DNA of 64,000 nt, taken from contig OZ038320.1 of the NCBI GenBank assembly GCA_964035795.1, positions 30,070,875-30,134,874 on the forward strand, read 5' to 3'. Source of the stretch: Pterobdella sp. o SKG-2022 (lineage: Eukaryota > Annelida > Clitellata > Hirudinida > Piscicolidae). Positions 21,186-33,420 of the stretch are shown in pieces. Each line of letters opens with the position of its first letter. Position 1 is the stretch's first letter. Under the pieces are notes generated by a model. It had not been told where the DNA came from and did no database searches. It saw only the letters and a list, made by a program, of their open reading frames with translations. The position numbers and the translations under genes were made by a program.

Positions 21186-23367
21186 TAATTCTTTGTGGGT
21201 TCTTGTCTTTCTTTTTTATTGCGTTATCGATTTAAAATTTTTTTCTATTTTATAAATTTAAAAATTTTGAAGTGATGTTGTGATTTTCATCTTAGCCATT
21301 GCAACACCTTCCAACCACATTCCGAATTTTATTGATCCGTGCAATTTGTTTCATTTTAAGCTCAAAATGTAGCCAATATTTCTCTAATAGAATGTCTCTG
21401 ATGAAAATCATTTAAGTGTTCATTATTGATACACAAATTTAAAAGATTTATGGGAGATTTCTTATAGGCATACATCAAAAGTATGGTTTGTGAGATTACA
21501 TTTGCAAGCATAACCCTTGCGGACGAGAAAGTTAAAGATGTTATAGATATTAATATACTTGAAACAACTCTAAAATAGTTTTAATGATGTCACAGAAGAC
21601 AGAAAGAAATAAGCTACAATATACAACGATAAAAACGTCCCAAAATTCAAACCAATTGCAATAGCTATGATATGATTTGGGAGAATACCGCTTCGAAGTT
21701 TATGTAAAATCAAAAGAAACTTTTAAAACGAAATTTTACAGTTTTTATATACAATATTACCTTACTCAGCTTGACCAACTATTTTTTCAATAAATTGTCA
21801 ACTGAAAAACGTTTAAAATAATTTATTTATAACACATTTATATATAAATATGTAACTAATGTTATTCCAAGCTCAATATTTCAGTTATATTTTGATCTGA
21901 TTTTTTCGTTCACACTTATCGATTATCGAACTTGATTCTAATGCTGTTTGCCAAGAAATTTACTTGCTTCAGTATATATATATATATATGAGTTTTTGTG
22001 TATATGTATATGAGTTTTGCTGTTTTTAAATGATAGAAGATATGTGTATTGTTAGATGTGCGTGCCTATGTAAGAGTACTGACGTATTTGCAATGAAGAA
22101 CAGATCAAATTCACATGATGAAAAAAGCAAAAGTTCTGCTTTCTCAAGTTTATAAACAGCACGCAAATTTTGTTTCATTTTAGTTAAAAAAAGAAGTTTT
22201 TGAATTGGAGCTCTTGTAAACTTAATAATAAGCATCTAAAAAACTAAACTAACACCAAAGTGTTTTGAGGCTTTATAAACCAGTTGAAATAAAGTTATTC
22301 ACCACCTTGTTACATGTATTTATAGGAACACTTCATAAGTTACCTACTATTACATTATTAGATACCTCAGTATCCAAAGATTGTAAAAAAGATGTCTTAA
22401 AATCCCCATCTTTAAATAACGAATAAAGAACGAGGTACAATGCATGCTAGTTTTTGAATTAAACTCCAATAAAACAATTTTGTCAAAAAAGACATGCTAT
22501 TGCAAAAAAATTTTGTTTTTTTGACATTTTCTATGCAAAGTTAATAGGTAACAACGTTGTAACGAATTATATTTAGAATTATTTAAATGCTTATTTTTAT
22601 AAAAATAACGAAAACTTGAAAACAATAATTATATGGAAGGCACAACGGGAGAGGGGTTTTTTGTTCACCACAGCTGCCCCAATATCAAGCATGTAAAACC
22701 GAATTCAATGCAAGTTTCAACATTAATTTCAAAGTTAGAAGTCTTAACAAAATTCTTAAAAATTATTAGCTCGCAGATTTATTATTATTTTGTCAATCAA
22801 AGTGAAAATTCGAAAATTATCAGTTTTGATTGCATTTATACATATGTATCCCTTTTTTCAAGAGGGATTAGATTTTTATATGAAATTTAATTTTTTTCCG
22901 CTAGAGAAACATCAAAAGCTCATTTCCTTTTGCGTAAATTTGTCAAAAATATTCTCCGTAGAAAGATTTTTTTTTTATTTTGAAGAAAAATTTATAAAAA
23001 GTTTATTTTTCAATCGTATGTTTGGAAAGTTTTCATTTATGCGTAGGACGCAATCAATTCGCCAATACGCATTTCGTTAAATTAAGCAATGGTAGGTAAA
23101 AATTAAAAAAAATTTAAACATAAAAAACACAAAAATAAAATTAAAAAATAGTTGTGTTCAGCAAATGAAAGTTGAAGAGGTTTGTATTTAGTTTTTTTGG
23201 TAATATAAACGTGATTTCCTGTTTATATTAGTTTCAACTGGTGTTGTTCGTGTTTTATTGATCATAAGGCTCAATATAAATTCTATAACTTATTCCTCAA
23301 TTATTCAAAATTAAATCTATTATTTGTCCTTTTATTTTATCATTCGAAACATGCTTATCTATTGCAA
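21186..23367. promoter_or_regulatory. Shared upstream region of two divergent genes
   Basis: This 2.2-kb stretch separates the receptor start (minus strand) from the acidic PP1-motif gene (plus strand), so promoters for both probably lie here. I see no clear TATA or initiator pair. It contains a TA microsatellite (21973-21989) and otherwise plain AT-rich DNA. Confidence 0.45.
21973..21989. repeat. Short TA microsatellite
   Basis: About eight TA units, followed by imperfect tatatgag repeats. Confidence 0.7.
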
Positions 23368-24387
23368 ATGTACGGCTATTACTGCTCTCAGGTTCAGACC
23401 CAAAAAGGAAGGATTGAACAAGGTATAAAAGATATGGCTGCTTTAGATTTGAATAACTTCATGCTTCCGACTAGTCCTTACCTGGGTTATGCCAGGAATG
23501 ACATCAACAACTTCATTAGAAATTGCTATGCCACAAATGATCCAACTAATAACATCAATAAAATAATGACGATTGAAGAAGACGAAGAAGATGATGATGA
23601 GGAAACTATCAGAAAAATAGGAGAAGAAGATGTGGGTTCAACCAATTACTTCGAGAAACGTATTAAAAGAATAGAAGATTGGAACAAAGCTTACAACAGT
23701 GATGATGATAGGGTGACAGTAGGGAAGGAAGTTTATAAAAGTGTAGAGGAGAATAAAAGTGAAACAGGTGATGATAATGAAAAAGATGAAGCAGCAATCA
23801 GTGAAAAAAAGAAAAGTACTGAAAATCTCAAAAATCCAAACCACAAATACCTCAAAGTTACATTTGCTGATGATTTTGGGTGTGATCTTATTCAAAATTT
23901 CATAATCAAAAGTTCTTCTGATGATGAAGATGATGTAGAAGATACTCAAAAGGAGTTAGCTGATGATTGTGAAGAGGAAGATGATAATGAGGCATCTTCT
24001 TGCGGTGAAACCGATGATAGTGACAAAGAGAACTCTTCTGATAAGACATACATTAAAAAAAAGAAAGAAATTGATGATTTTGAATCTCTTCAAATGACTA
24101 TAAACAAACTCATAGGTTCTGATATTAACATAGGGGAAGATATATGTTTTTCAAGTGGTAATGATATTGACTTGGGGGGTGATGTAGATTTAGGTGCAAG
24201 TAGTTGTGATATTGACTTAGGAGGGAGTAATGATTTAGGCCTCGAAGGTGGAAGTGGTGATATAGGTGGAGGAATTGAAAATCTGCACATTGATCCTTCC
24301 AGCATAGAAAAACATCAGTTAAATGAGCAAAATACATTGGAAGATAGCAGCCCTACTGCTATCATCAGGGAAATTGCTAAAAATTAA
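23368..24387 (+). CDS. Acidic protein with a protein phosphatase 1 docking motif
   Basis: An open frame of 339 codons from the ATG at 23368 (MYGYYCSQVQ). Residues 160-180 read KYLKVTFADDFGCDLIQNF. KVTF fits the RVxF PP1-docking consensus, and the extended VxFADxxGxxL form is the signature found just before the glycogen-binding CBM21 domain in PPP1R3-type glycogen-targeting subunits. No CBM21 follows; instead there are acidic Asp/Glu/Ser blocks (68-80, 183-230) and a C-terminal run of DIDLGG/DVDLG repeats (about 255-300). No signal peptide or membrane segment, so probably cytosolic or nuclear. Sparse stops alone would not explain 339 open codons here, so I believe it is a gene. It may be one exon of a larger gene. 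It is head to head with the LRR-Ig receptor. A PP1-regulatory role is inference. Confidence 0.7.
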   Translation: MYGYYCSQVQTQKGRIEQGIKDMAALDLNNFMLPTSPYLGYARNDINNFIRNCYATNDPTNNINKIMTIEEDEEDDDEETIRKIGEEDVGSTNYFEKRIKRIEDWNKAYNSDDDRVTVGKEVYKSVEENKSETGDDNEKDEAAISEKKKSTENLKNPNHKYLKVTFADDFGCDLIQNFIIKSSSDDEDDVEDTQKELADDCEEEDDNEASSCGETDDSDKENSSDKTYIKKKKEIDDFESLQMTINKLIGSDINIGEDICFSSGNDIDLGGDVDLGASSCDIDLGGSNDLGLEGGSGDIGGGIENLHIDPSSIEKHQLNEQNTLEDSSPTAIIREIAKN

Positions 24388-25984
24388 TAAATATTCATGA
24401 AAGGTTATATGTTCACTTATAATTTTTTAAACGATGAAAGTTATACTTGTTTTATCATTAGAATTGTCTTAATTGGGTTTTAGATGTTTAAAATTTCTAA
24501 ACTACATAGCAAGTTAATTTATAATGATTGAAGTTATGCAAGGTTATTCCAACATCTACAAACATGAATATCCCAATGTTTTAAATGCGTATTTCTGTTA
24601 TCATTAATATTATTGAGTGGTGTTTATATTGCAGATGCTTTTTAAGCATTGCTATCTTATTGATGAGTTGTTATACACACCTTATTCCATTGAACGTGAC
24701 AACTTTAAAAATGGTGGCTTTTTTGTATCATATTCAATATTTTTAAATAAATGATTCAATGGATTGTTAAATAATTTTGGATTATTTGATAGAAATGGGA
24801 AGCTCTCGTTGCCTCTAAGTAATCTTTGTTATACACCAAAGTTCATGAGGTGTGTGGTGCCGTCAAGTTGTACTCAATTATATCAAACAAACCTTTTCAA
24901 TTATATGCACTGTAAAATCTATTGTGTTTCCATTTAACAGATTTTATTCATTAGTTTGTTGCATAAATCTTTTATTATGACTACAGTCAATTAATAATGT
25001 TATGAATTGTATTACTATTACAATTTTGGCTCTAATTAACTTGGCTTCACTTCTTGCAAACTTGAACATGGCTTACCACTAAATCTCATCTCATTGCTTC
25101 AGCGCACCCACAAGACCAACTGTCACACATTATTTGGGCGTTACGTCATTCAAATATCTCGTCATTTTTTTAGTTATACCTAATTTTGAGTGTTAATCAA
25201 ATGTACATATGTGTATATACATAATGTACAGAATAAATTAACTGCTGTAGAATTGTTACTTTCACTCATTTCGTCCTTAAATGATTCGTGAACATATTTT
25301 ACATTTATATCAAATACTTAACGATGTAGTTTTCATTCGTTAGGATTTGGCAATGATTTAGTACATTATGAATGCATTTTGACTGAGGCGCTTAGAATTG
25401 ATGGAGCTCCATGTTTTCTTCATCTTAATAAGATACCGGTTATCATAGATTAATTTAAAGCACTATATGCTTTTTCTTATATTGATATTTATTCGTAATT
25501 TTGCATGTAATTGAACTAAAAGCAACCTTCGCTGCGTTTGAAGTTGTCAACTTACACAAAATGATGTTTATATCAAAAACAAATGTATGATTGCTCTGTA
25601 ATTTTAAACTTACCGCTTGTAAATTCGATCGTCAATAAACCATCTTGTTGAAATTGCCTTCATTTTATGTCTATCGAGACTTTATTTTAAGGTGATTTTA
25701 ACGGTGGCTCAGGTTTCATTGAAACTTTCAGGTTCGCAAGGTCTGGTTGTGTAGATTCAACTTCTCGGGTGTCTGTTTTCGTGTACCAATTACATTTTTG
25801 ATTTGTGCATTTTGTTAGACCATTTGGTTTTCTTTTAAAATATATTGGCGTGTAATGTTCAATAAATATTTTTCAGAAACATGGTAGGTTCGGTAAAAGG
25901 CAAAAAAAATTTGAAGGCTGTTTCAAATAGGTACTCAAGTTGCCTAGAACTGTAAACACTTGAAAAAAGTTATAGATTTTGGAA
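24388..25984. other. Intergenic AT-rich DNA
   Basis: An AATAAA overlaps the stop codon of the acidic gene (24386-24391) and more follow. No gene seen. The segment near 25690-25850 is less AT-rich and could be the decayed flank of the LINE fragment to its right. Confidence 0.5.
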
Positions 25985-26494
25985 ACAAAAATCCTCACCT
26001 CAAAACCACGCTTCACAACTCATACAAAAAGTCTCGCACCCTACCCACTCACCACACAAAAAGCTCACCCCAGATACAAAAAACCCTCCACATTCAACAT
26101 CAACTACACCATAAATAAACCCACCACCCAGAACACTTCTTTTGAAAAATTAAAAAACATAAAAACAATAAACACACAAAAATAACACACGATTACATAT
26201 CATCCACTCACAACAAAATCCTCAACAAACAACCCCCACCCATATACGACTCAAAAACCGCCCTAGATCACCACACACGACGCACCCTCGTCCAACTCAG
26301 ATCAAAAAAATTATTTTTCATCTTCTCATACCTCAACAAAATCTTACCATCATCTCATCCCTCACCCTCATGGCACCCGTCACCTTTTCATCTGGCTTAA
26401 AATAAGTACTACACTGAGATCCCGAAGTTTATGGACTGACCCTGTGAGCGTGGGTAAGTTCTTGAAGAACTGGACGGTCTTGATGAGAACCTGA
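25985..26494 (+). mobile_element. Degenerate non-LTR retrotransposon (LINE) 3' coding remnant
   Basis: The plus strand is strikingly C/A-rich and G-poor. One frame has RRTLVQLRSKKLFFIFSYL (26278-), matching the RRTLAQLRxxxxxxLxSYL region downstream of reverse transcriptase in jockey/CR1-like elements. A second frame has HGTRHLFIW (26369-26395), like the HDTxHLFxC zinc-knuckle end, and LWTDPVSVGKFLKNW (from 26429), like the LWxxPxxVxxxL tail. The frame change between 26345 and 26369 and internal stops show that the copy is dead. Confidence 0.65.
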
Positions 26495-29400
26495 AAAGCA
26501 CCCACCCACGACTAGAGTGTTTGGGGTAAAGAATAAAAGTTATGGATGTTGTATAACATTTTGAGCTTACCATTAAATGAAGTTCAAAATTGTAATATTT
26601 GCTATAGGACGCCAGTTTTCAGTCTTTTTGAAGCTTTTTTTTGCACCGAACCAGTTATGCTAATGAACGTACTGAGAAATATTCTCTGAGATCTCATTAT
26701 AAAATTTTGACTAAATTATAAAATAAAGAAGTATTACAACATACGAAATTATGGAAATAGGTTGATATGAGGTTTGAACATATGGAAATCATTTGGTTTA
26801 AGTTTGTTTTTAGCTAAAACTCTATAAGGACATTTTCTAAAAGTTGTCTCCAAAAGTGCCACAATTCCTACTCTTGACGTTCAAATACTTTTGAAATAAG
26901 TTGCAGTTTTAAAGTGTAGTAATATCACTCCATGGATTCAAAAATCAGACTCATAATTTTCATTTAATTTTATAAAGATCGAGTGAATCTGTTATCATAC
27001 TCAAAAAATCGTTTTTTGCGAAAGTCAATTTATTTGATATCTCAGTTCTGTTAAATACAACAACATAAAAGTGCTGATGCTGTAAATGAGCACAGATTGA
27101 AACACTGGGCAGGTGGTTGAAAATAGGGTGCAAACCTTTCCCAACCGAGCTATCTGTAGTTCAAAAACAGAAGTTTTAGACTAAACACACAAAGATGTCG
27201 CAACCAAACAGAAATTTAGGTATTCCATTATTTAGTTATCTTCTCAATTTTCCACATTCTCTTTTATCTTCAAAACCTTCCATCATTTTGAAGCGACTAT
27301 TTTCTACTTGATTTTACGTGATGGTGTTACACTTGTAAAAAAAGCTTTTACCTTAAAATACAAACGTTTAGTGTTTAGTAGTTTTTGAATTTATGACTTT
27401 TGGCTTGAGAAATTGTCGTTTTATTTAAAAATAAAAATAGTGAAACTTATCGTTTTAGAAAGTAAAGGTAATTTTCACTTCCAAAGTTTTTATGATTTAA
27501 ACTAACATTAAAATGGTTTTAAATACAGTTTTCGACCTGAGTTTTTTATCATCGTGTATTTTTTTCTTGAGAAAAATATCTGATATATTTTTCTTGCTGT
27601 TATTAACTTGTTTGTCGGGCTTAGAGAAACTAGTAGCTGTTTATGGAAAGAAGAACAATACATTCATCTAGTAGAAATTATTTTTATCAATACATCAGTT
27701 TCGCAAATGAATCTATGAGATTATGTTCAAATTTCTTGTAATGAGAAGTTTTGTGTAGAATATTTACCAAAGTTGAAACTGATATGGCTTTTTTTATAGC
27801 TAAGATCAACAAGGAAAACAATCATTTTTCCAATTTTGAAGACATCAAAATCAACAACGAATTTTTTTTCGCACAATAAAATAGATGAAAACCGAAAGAT
27901 TATTCGCAAAGTAACATAAAAAAGTGCTTCATCATAACGATAAAAAGCATTTAAAAGTTATAGAAGGATCGAGAGTATTATCGCATTCATTTGCATATCT
28001 CAAAGACCTTTGCAGCTTTTATTTTTGCTTTCATCAGTTTTATTGGTTTAAAAGTTGCTTTTTTAATAGAGTATTCAGAAAAGCAGTACTGCAACTAACA
28101 TGGTTTTCATGTTTTTGAACAGATGATACATAGATAGGGTTTTGTTTTTGAATCGTTTATTTAAATAAAATTTCCATTCGTTTTTATAACAAGTTTTATT
28201 TCAGACATTTTGTTTTTATAACACTTTTATTGTTAATCTATACTTTAATACTCTATTTAACATTTTCAATGCTGGCCTTATTCATAAGTGACTGACCATT
28301 GGATACTTAAGCTAATAGCTTGGTGAATAAATTTTTAATTAAAAGTTTCCAATCACAAGTTATGATAGTAAAAACCCTGCTAAAAACTTCGATTGTTTTT
28401 TACTTAAACAAATTGGTTTCAATTATAAGATGAATTAGGAATAAAATATTATAATACGTTGTCTTTTATTATACAATATTATAAATAGAAATTACACAAT
28501 CATTCCTTCAAAGTTGAATGTGTTTCTATGCTGCGAATAATTTTAAAATTTAGTTTAAAAAATTATTCATCTTGACAGCTTGAAAAATTATTTTGCAATT
28601 TCACCAATCTATCATGCCACTAGATCACACTTTCACCAACGACTGCTTCCATTCCTCCTTGGTTTGGATGCTATTTTATCATTGCAGAAGTTGAAAACAT
28701 AGAATGGGATTATCGTTTGAAATTAATTTTTCCACGAAAATTTTATTTGATATTATAAAATTATTTTAATTTCATATCAGTTTTGTGTTTAAGCTTTTAT
28801 TCAAAAAACTTTTTTCCGTTACAAAATGTTTTAAAACGTAGTGTTTCTTTAATCCAATTATATTCATTCATCTATCTGTCAATTAATCATTCATTCTTCC
28901 ACCAATCTATCTACTCATTCATTTATTTTTCCATGTATTTATTCCTCTAATCATTCAACCATCGATGCTTCCATGCATTCAATCATAAGCTACTATCAAT
29001 CTATAATATATTAACTCTCATACTATTTTTTATCCATATAAAACTTGTTTAAATTTTTTTCAAAAACAAATATATTTTTGAATCTACTGAAGCATAAGCA
29101 ATTCAAAATCACTCGTTCCGCAGCCCACCCACTTCCTATACACCAATCAGACCAAGCGATGTCTTAGCAAACGTCAGCAAGCTTTTATATATTTTTTTCA
29201 AAGTTTTATATTTTTACAGATTTTTATGCTTTTGTCAATAACAAACGCATGCTTTGAAAGATAGAAAATAAATAACATACGTTGTTGAAGGTTCGATGAA
29301 CTTTGCTATATGGCACTAATTTAATGAAAAGTTTACAGAATTTCTAGATAGATTTTTCCAAAAATCTGAAAAATACCAATCTACAAAAACTTTTAGTTTG

Positions 29401-31955
29401 GCATTTGCATGAAAATTTGAAATAGTAATTTTATATGATTCACAGATCCTCAATCAAACCATTTGCAGCAAAGTTTTACGATGTAATGAAACTCGGACAA
29501 CGATGAAAAATTAAAAAGAACTCATATAAGCTATAAAATCAACCAAAAAATTAATTTAGAACTTAAAATATCAGCTGAGGTTAATACACCACGATGAGAA
29601 TGAGAGAAGAAGGTTAAAAAATCTTATCCTGATGATGATTAAAGACTCTCAGTCTATAATAATTTCTATGCTTATTAAGAATTCAAGTCAGTGGCATCTT
29701 AACCATAAACAACATCTTGGCTTAAATACTGGCCCGTATTTGTATTTTGCAGTTAGCGGTGTTTTACGCTTTTATAAGAACTTTCGGCATTACCTTTTAG
29801 TTTTATTTCTTGAACGGTGTTAAAGTTATTGAAGGAAGTTCCAGGAATTTTTTGTTTTAATTAATTTTTTTTTTGATAAAGAGTTTTTGAAACAAAAATT
29901 TAAAAAATTTAATTACGTGCTTGTTAACTTATAATCATAGTTTTCTATGATTCAAATTAAAATTTTCTATGAGTCTCGTATACTTTATATTTGACTCATT
30001 TTCAAAGTTACACGTTGGTGCAGACAAAAGCATACTACTTAAAAATTCCAACACTTGAAAAAATTTTTCGAAGTTTGAAAAAAAACTCAAGTTTAAAATT
30101 TGAATGAAATATTATCTGTGGTGATGTGAGCATTCAATTTTTACTCTATACTTGACCTAATTTACAATATTCAACTATTTGTTCATGTACTATTCATTAA
30201 AAGTAATTTTTAAACCTTATATGAAAAAATTATTTGAAAAAGCAATGCGTAACAACGAAGCTTTTAGACAATTTGTTGAAAACAGAAAGAAGCTAATAAA
30301 GTATTAAATCACTGTACATTCAATGATTGATCTGAGCCATGTTACATTAATTTATCGCTTATCAAATAGTTTCCAACACGCTCTGCCGACAGAATTTTTT
30401 CTGAGCATGAAAATTAGGTTTTTATTAAATAAATTTCAAGTTTGAAAAATAATTTATCACGCTTTTCATTTATGGGTTTATTAAGATTTAAATATAAAAA
30501 TCTTCCCAAAAAAGTGCTTAAGAATATGTAGAGATGAACTTTGTTGTTTTTAATGGATCTTGCATGTTGATGTTCAACATACGGAAAAATTTTCTTTGAA
30601 ACACTCTGCGTTTTGCCGCAATATAAAAAATTTTTTAACATGAAATGCCAAAAATGTTATCAAAAATTCACTAAAAAGTGATAAAAATTGCTGATAAAAT
30701 TTTATGAAACTTGACAGAAATGATGAAAGTCCCGCCATAAAATTATGTAACTTTCTTCAGGAACCCAAATGTATTTGTACATGTTTGACACAGTCTTTGT
30801 TCTAGATATTTCAAGCCAGTTGAACGTTTTGCCAATGTGGAATCTATAGAAAAATTTTCCTAAAGTATGAAATTTTTGTACCTTTTGAAGATTTTTCAGC
30901 ATTTTTTTATAATTTATTTTTATCAATAAAATTTTTTTTTTGTTATAATAGAGCTTTTGATTCCAAAGTTTTATAAATAGTTTTTTTTTATATAAAAACA
31001 TTTGTAATGAAGAAAAAATTCAAACTGAATCAATTTTGCGTATGGATTTCTTCACAAGAGAATATTTCATCGTTCCTACTATTCATAAGCAATTTATCTT
31101 ATGCTTAGTAACCGTTATAAAACTCTTTATCATCGTATTTTCTATTAACAATTCAATTTATTTCACTAACAAGTTTATCTTTCTCATGTTGTAATGTTGT
31201 TTTGGAATGTTTGCAAGGACAAAAAAATAATCAGAAAATCGTTGAGTTTATTTTTGGTTTGAACAGTTTTTTTTAAATTCACAAGTATCTTGTTGTTTTG
31301 TACTCTGTATTTTAAAGTTTATGAATTAGTTAAATATGATGAAATACTCATTGGTTGAGCAATTTTTTATCAGTTATTTCTTTTCAAATCTCGTTTTTTT
31401 AAATTCAAAAAAATACTTTTTTGGAATTTCCCAATTGAAGCAAACTATTTAAAATTTAAAATCGTTGCATTTATAATTTAATTTGTCCAATCTCCCAGCC
31501 TCTATTACAGTTTCCAGAAAATTCCTTTATCTATTTTCAGCTTTATTTAAAACAAATTAATATATAGTTTTTCTATCGTTGTTTTTACTAGTGCACTAGC
31601 TATAAAAGCTTGGTAATTTTTTCTTCAAAGAAAAAATGCTCAAATTTTGTTCTAAAACATTCTATTAATTATACATTTTTTGTGCTTAAGAATAACAAAT
31701 TTCAATCTCAAAGTCATGAATTGTTAACCATGCCAATGTTTTTGTTCAAATACAACGGCGAGAGACAGCATATAATTCCATACTAAATAAAAAATAATTT
31801 TTTAACCATCATATAGCGTATAAATCTCTCAAATATTGTTAAGCGAATCCTTTTGAATCATTGTCATTTGCTCACAGTCGCATGCTTTGAACGCCGTAGC
31901 TCACAAAGGTCCACGTTGGATTATTGAAAATATTCCACCATAGACTTGATTAATG
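26495..31955. other. Gene-poor AT-rich DNA
   Basis: No supported gene on either strand; open frames are short and unlike known domains. A degenerate CATT/ATCT tetranucleotide tract occupies about 28860-29000. Confidence 0.6.
28860..29000 (+). repeat. Degenerate ATTC/ATCT tetranucleotide tract
   Basis: Repeated attcattcatctatc-like units with many substitutions. Confidence 0.6.
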
Positions 31956-32155
31956 NNNNNNNNNNNNNNNNNNNNNNNNNNNNNNNNNNNNNNNNNNNNN
32001 NNNNNNNNNNNNNNNNNNNNNNNNNNNNNNNNNNNNNNNNNNNNNNNNNNNNNNNNNNNNNNNNNNNNNNNNNNNNNNNNNNNNNNNNNNNNNNNNNNNN
32101 NNNNNNNNNNNNNNNNNNNNNNNNNNNNNNNNNNNNNNNNNNNNNNNNNNNNNNN
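31956..32155. other. Assembly gap of 200 N
   Basis: Exactly 200 N, the usual placeholder for an unknown gap length. Nothing can be said about its content. Confidence 0.99.
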
Positions 32156-32522
32156 ACCCTACTTTAGTGATTCAAAATAATATATCCACATCCAAACCAA
32201 CTTACCCATCTCACAGACTCGAGCTTCTTTGCAGAAGTCTTAAAGAAAACATTCTGGCCAGTAATAACACTCAAAATGTGGTCATGCAATAACGTGAAAA
32301 ATATCCTCTGCCTAACATTAATCATTATTTCCTATGTGCTTGATAATTGTATTATGATTAAAGTTTCATAAATTAAAAAAAAAGCCCAAGTGTATTGAAG
32401 CTTTTAATTTTTTTGCGTTATATAAATGAACATTTTTAATGGGAAAATTACTCTCAAGTTAAATTTTGTAAAAAATATTTTTCAATAAAAGTCAATTTTG
32501 ATGTGTTTCTGGTGCTCAAACA

Positions 32523-32524
<2 letters not shown>

Positions 32525-32570
<46 letters not shown>

Positions 32571-32576
32571 TGTATG
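32525..32576. repeat. TA microsatellite, 26 units
   Basis: Uninterrupted TA dinucleotides over 52 bases, the longest pure microsatellite in the window. Confidence 0.95.
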
Positions 32577-33382
32577 AGCTTTATAAGGACCCTAGTTACG
32601 AATAGAAAAGCAAATGGCCATTGTACTTAGTACTGTTGAGGTTAGTTCTTTTGTTTTTATTTTAGTTGTTTGTGTTTTATGGCGATGAGACTTTGCGGTA
32701 AAAGTTAATTTTTTCTCAATTTTTTGTTTAAAATATTTTGACTTTTCAAAAGTGGAATTTAATTTTAATGCAATAAAATTTTTGACAAAAAAAATTTTAA
32801 AAAAGCAATCAATGGATGCATATTAAAAACAATAGTAAAACAGCAAGATATTCTCCCATGAAATTCCATTTGTAAAACCTCATCACACTTACAGTGTTAA
32901 AAGGAAATACTTTTGAGAAAATTTTATATCGTTTTGAATTTATTGAAAAAAAAACAATTAACGTACGATTAAAAGAATAATTAAAGTATGAATTGAAGAG
33001 AAAATAAAATTGCAATAAAAAGCTTTAAGTTTTTTGCTTAAAATTGAGTTTTCTTTATATAGCAATGGTTCACAGTTCATGATCTTTTGAAGTTGAAGGA
33101 TTTGGAATTTTGAAAGAGATTTGCGTTTCAAATCTCAAGCCAAATAAAACGTTTTGACCGCTATAATTGTCTTTCAAATTGTTATGTATGAGACTTGAAT
33201 GAATGCTTTGAAATTGAGATTAAACAAAATCTTTTTGATATGTTTTAAAGCTGGAAATTAAATAAGAATTTTTATTATATAACAGAAGCTTATAAAAATC
33301 ATTTGCGCTATATAAATTTAAATTAATAAAAAAATAAATATAACTTGAAGTAACACTAGTATTATTAAATAATATTCGTAAA

Positions 33383-33420
33383 TGAGCGCCTCTGAAGCAA
33401 TTGAGCGCCTCTGAAGCAAT
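33383..33420 (+). repeat. Exact tandem duplication of a 19-bp unit
   Basis: tgagcgcctctgaagcaat occurs twice head to tail with no mismatch (33383-33401 and 33402-33420). The unit is GC-richer than its surroundings. Confidence 0.9.

Noticed and set aside
31946..32180. Two open frames across the gap
   Set aside because: Made almost wholly of unknown residues from the N run.
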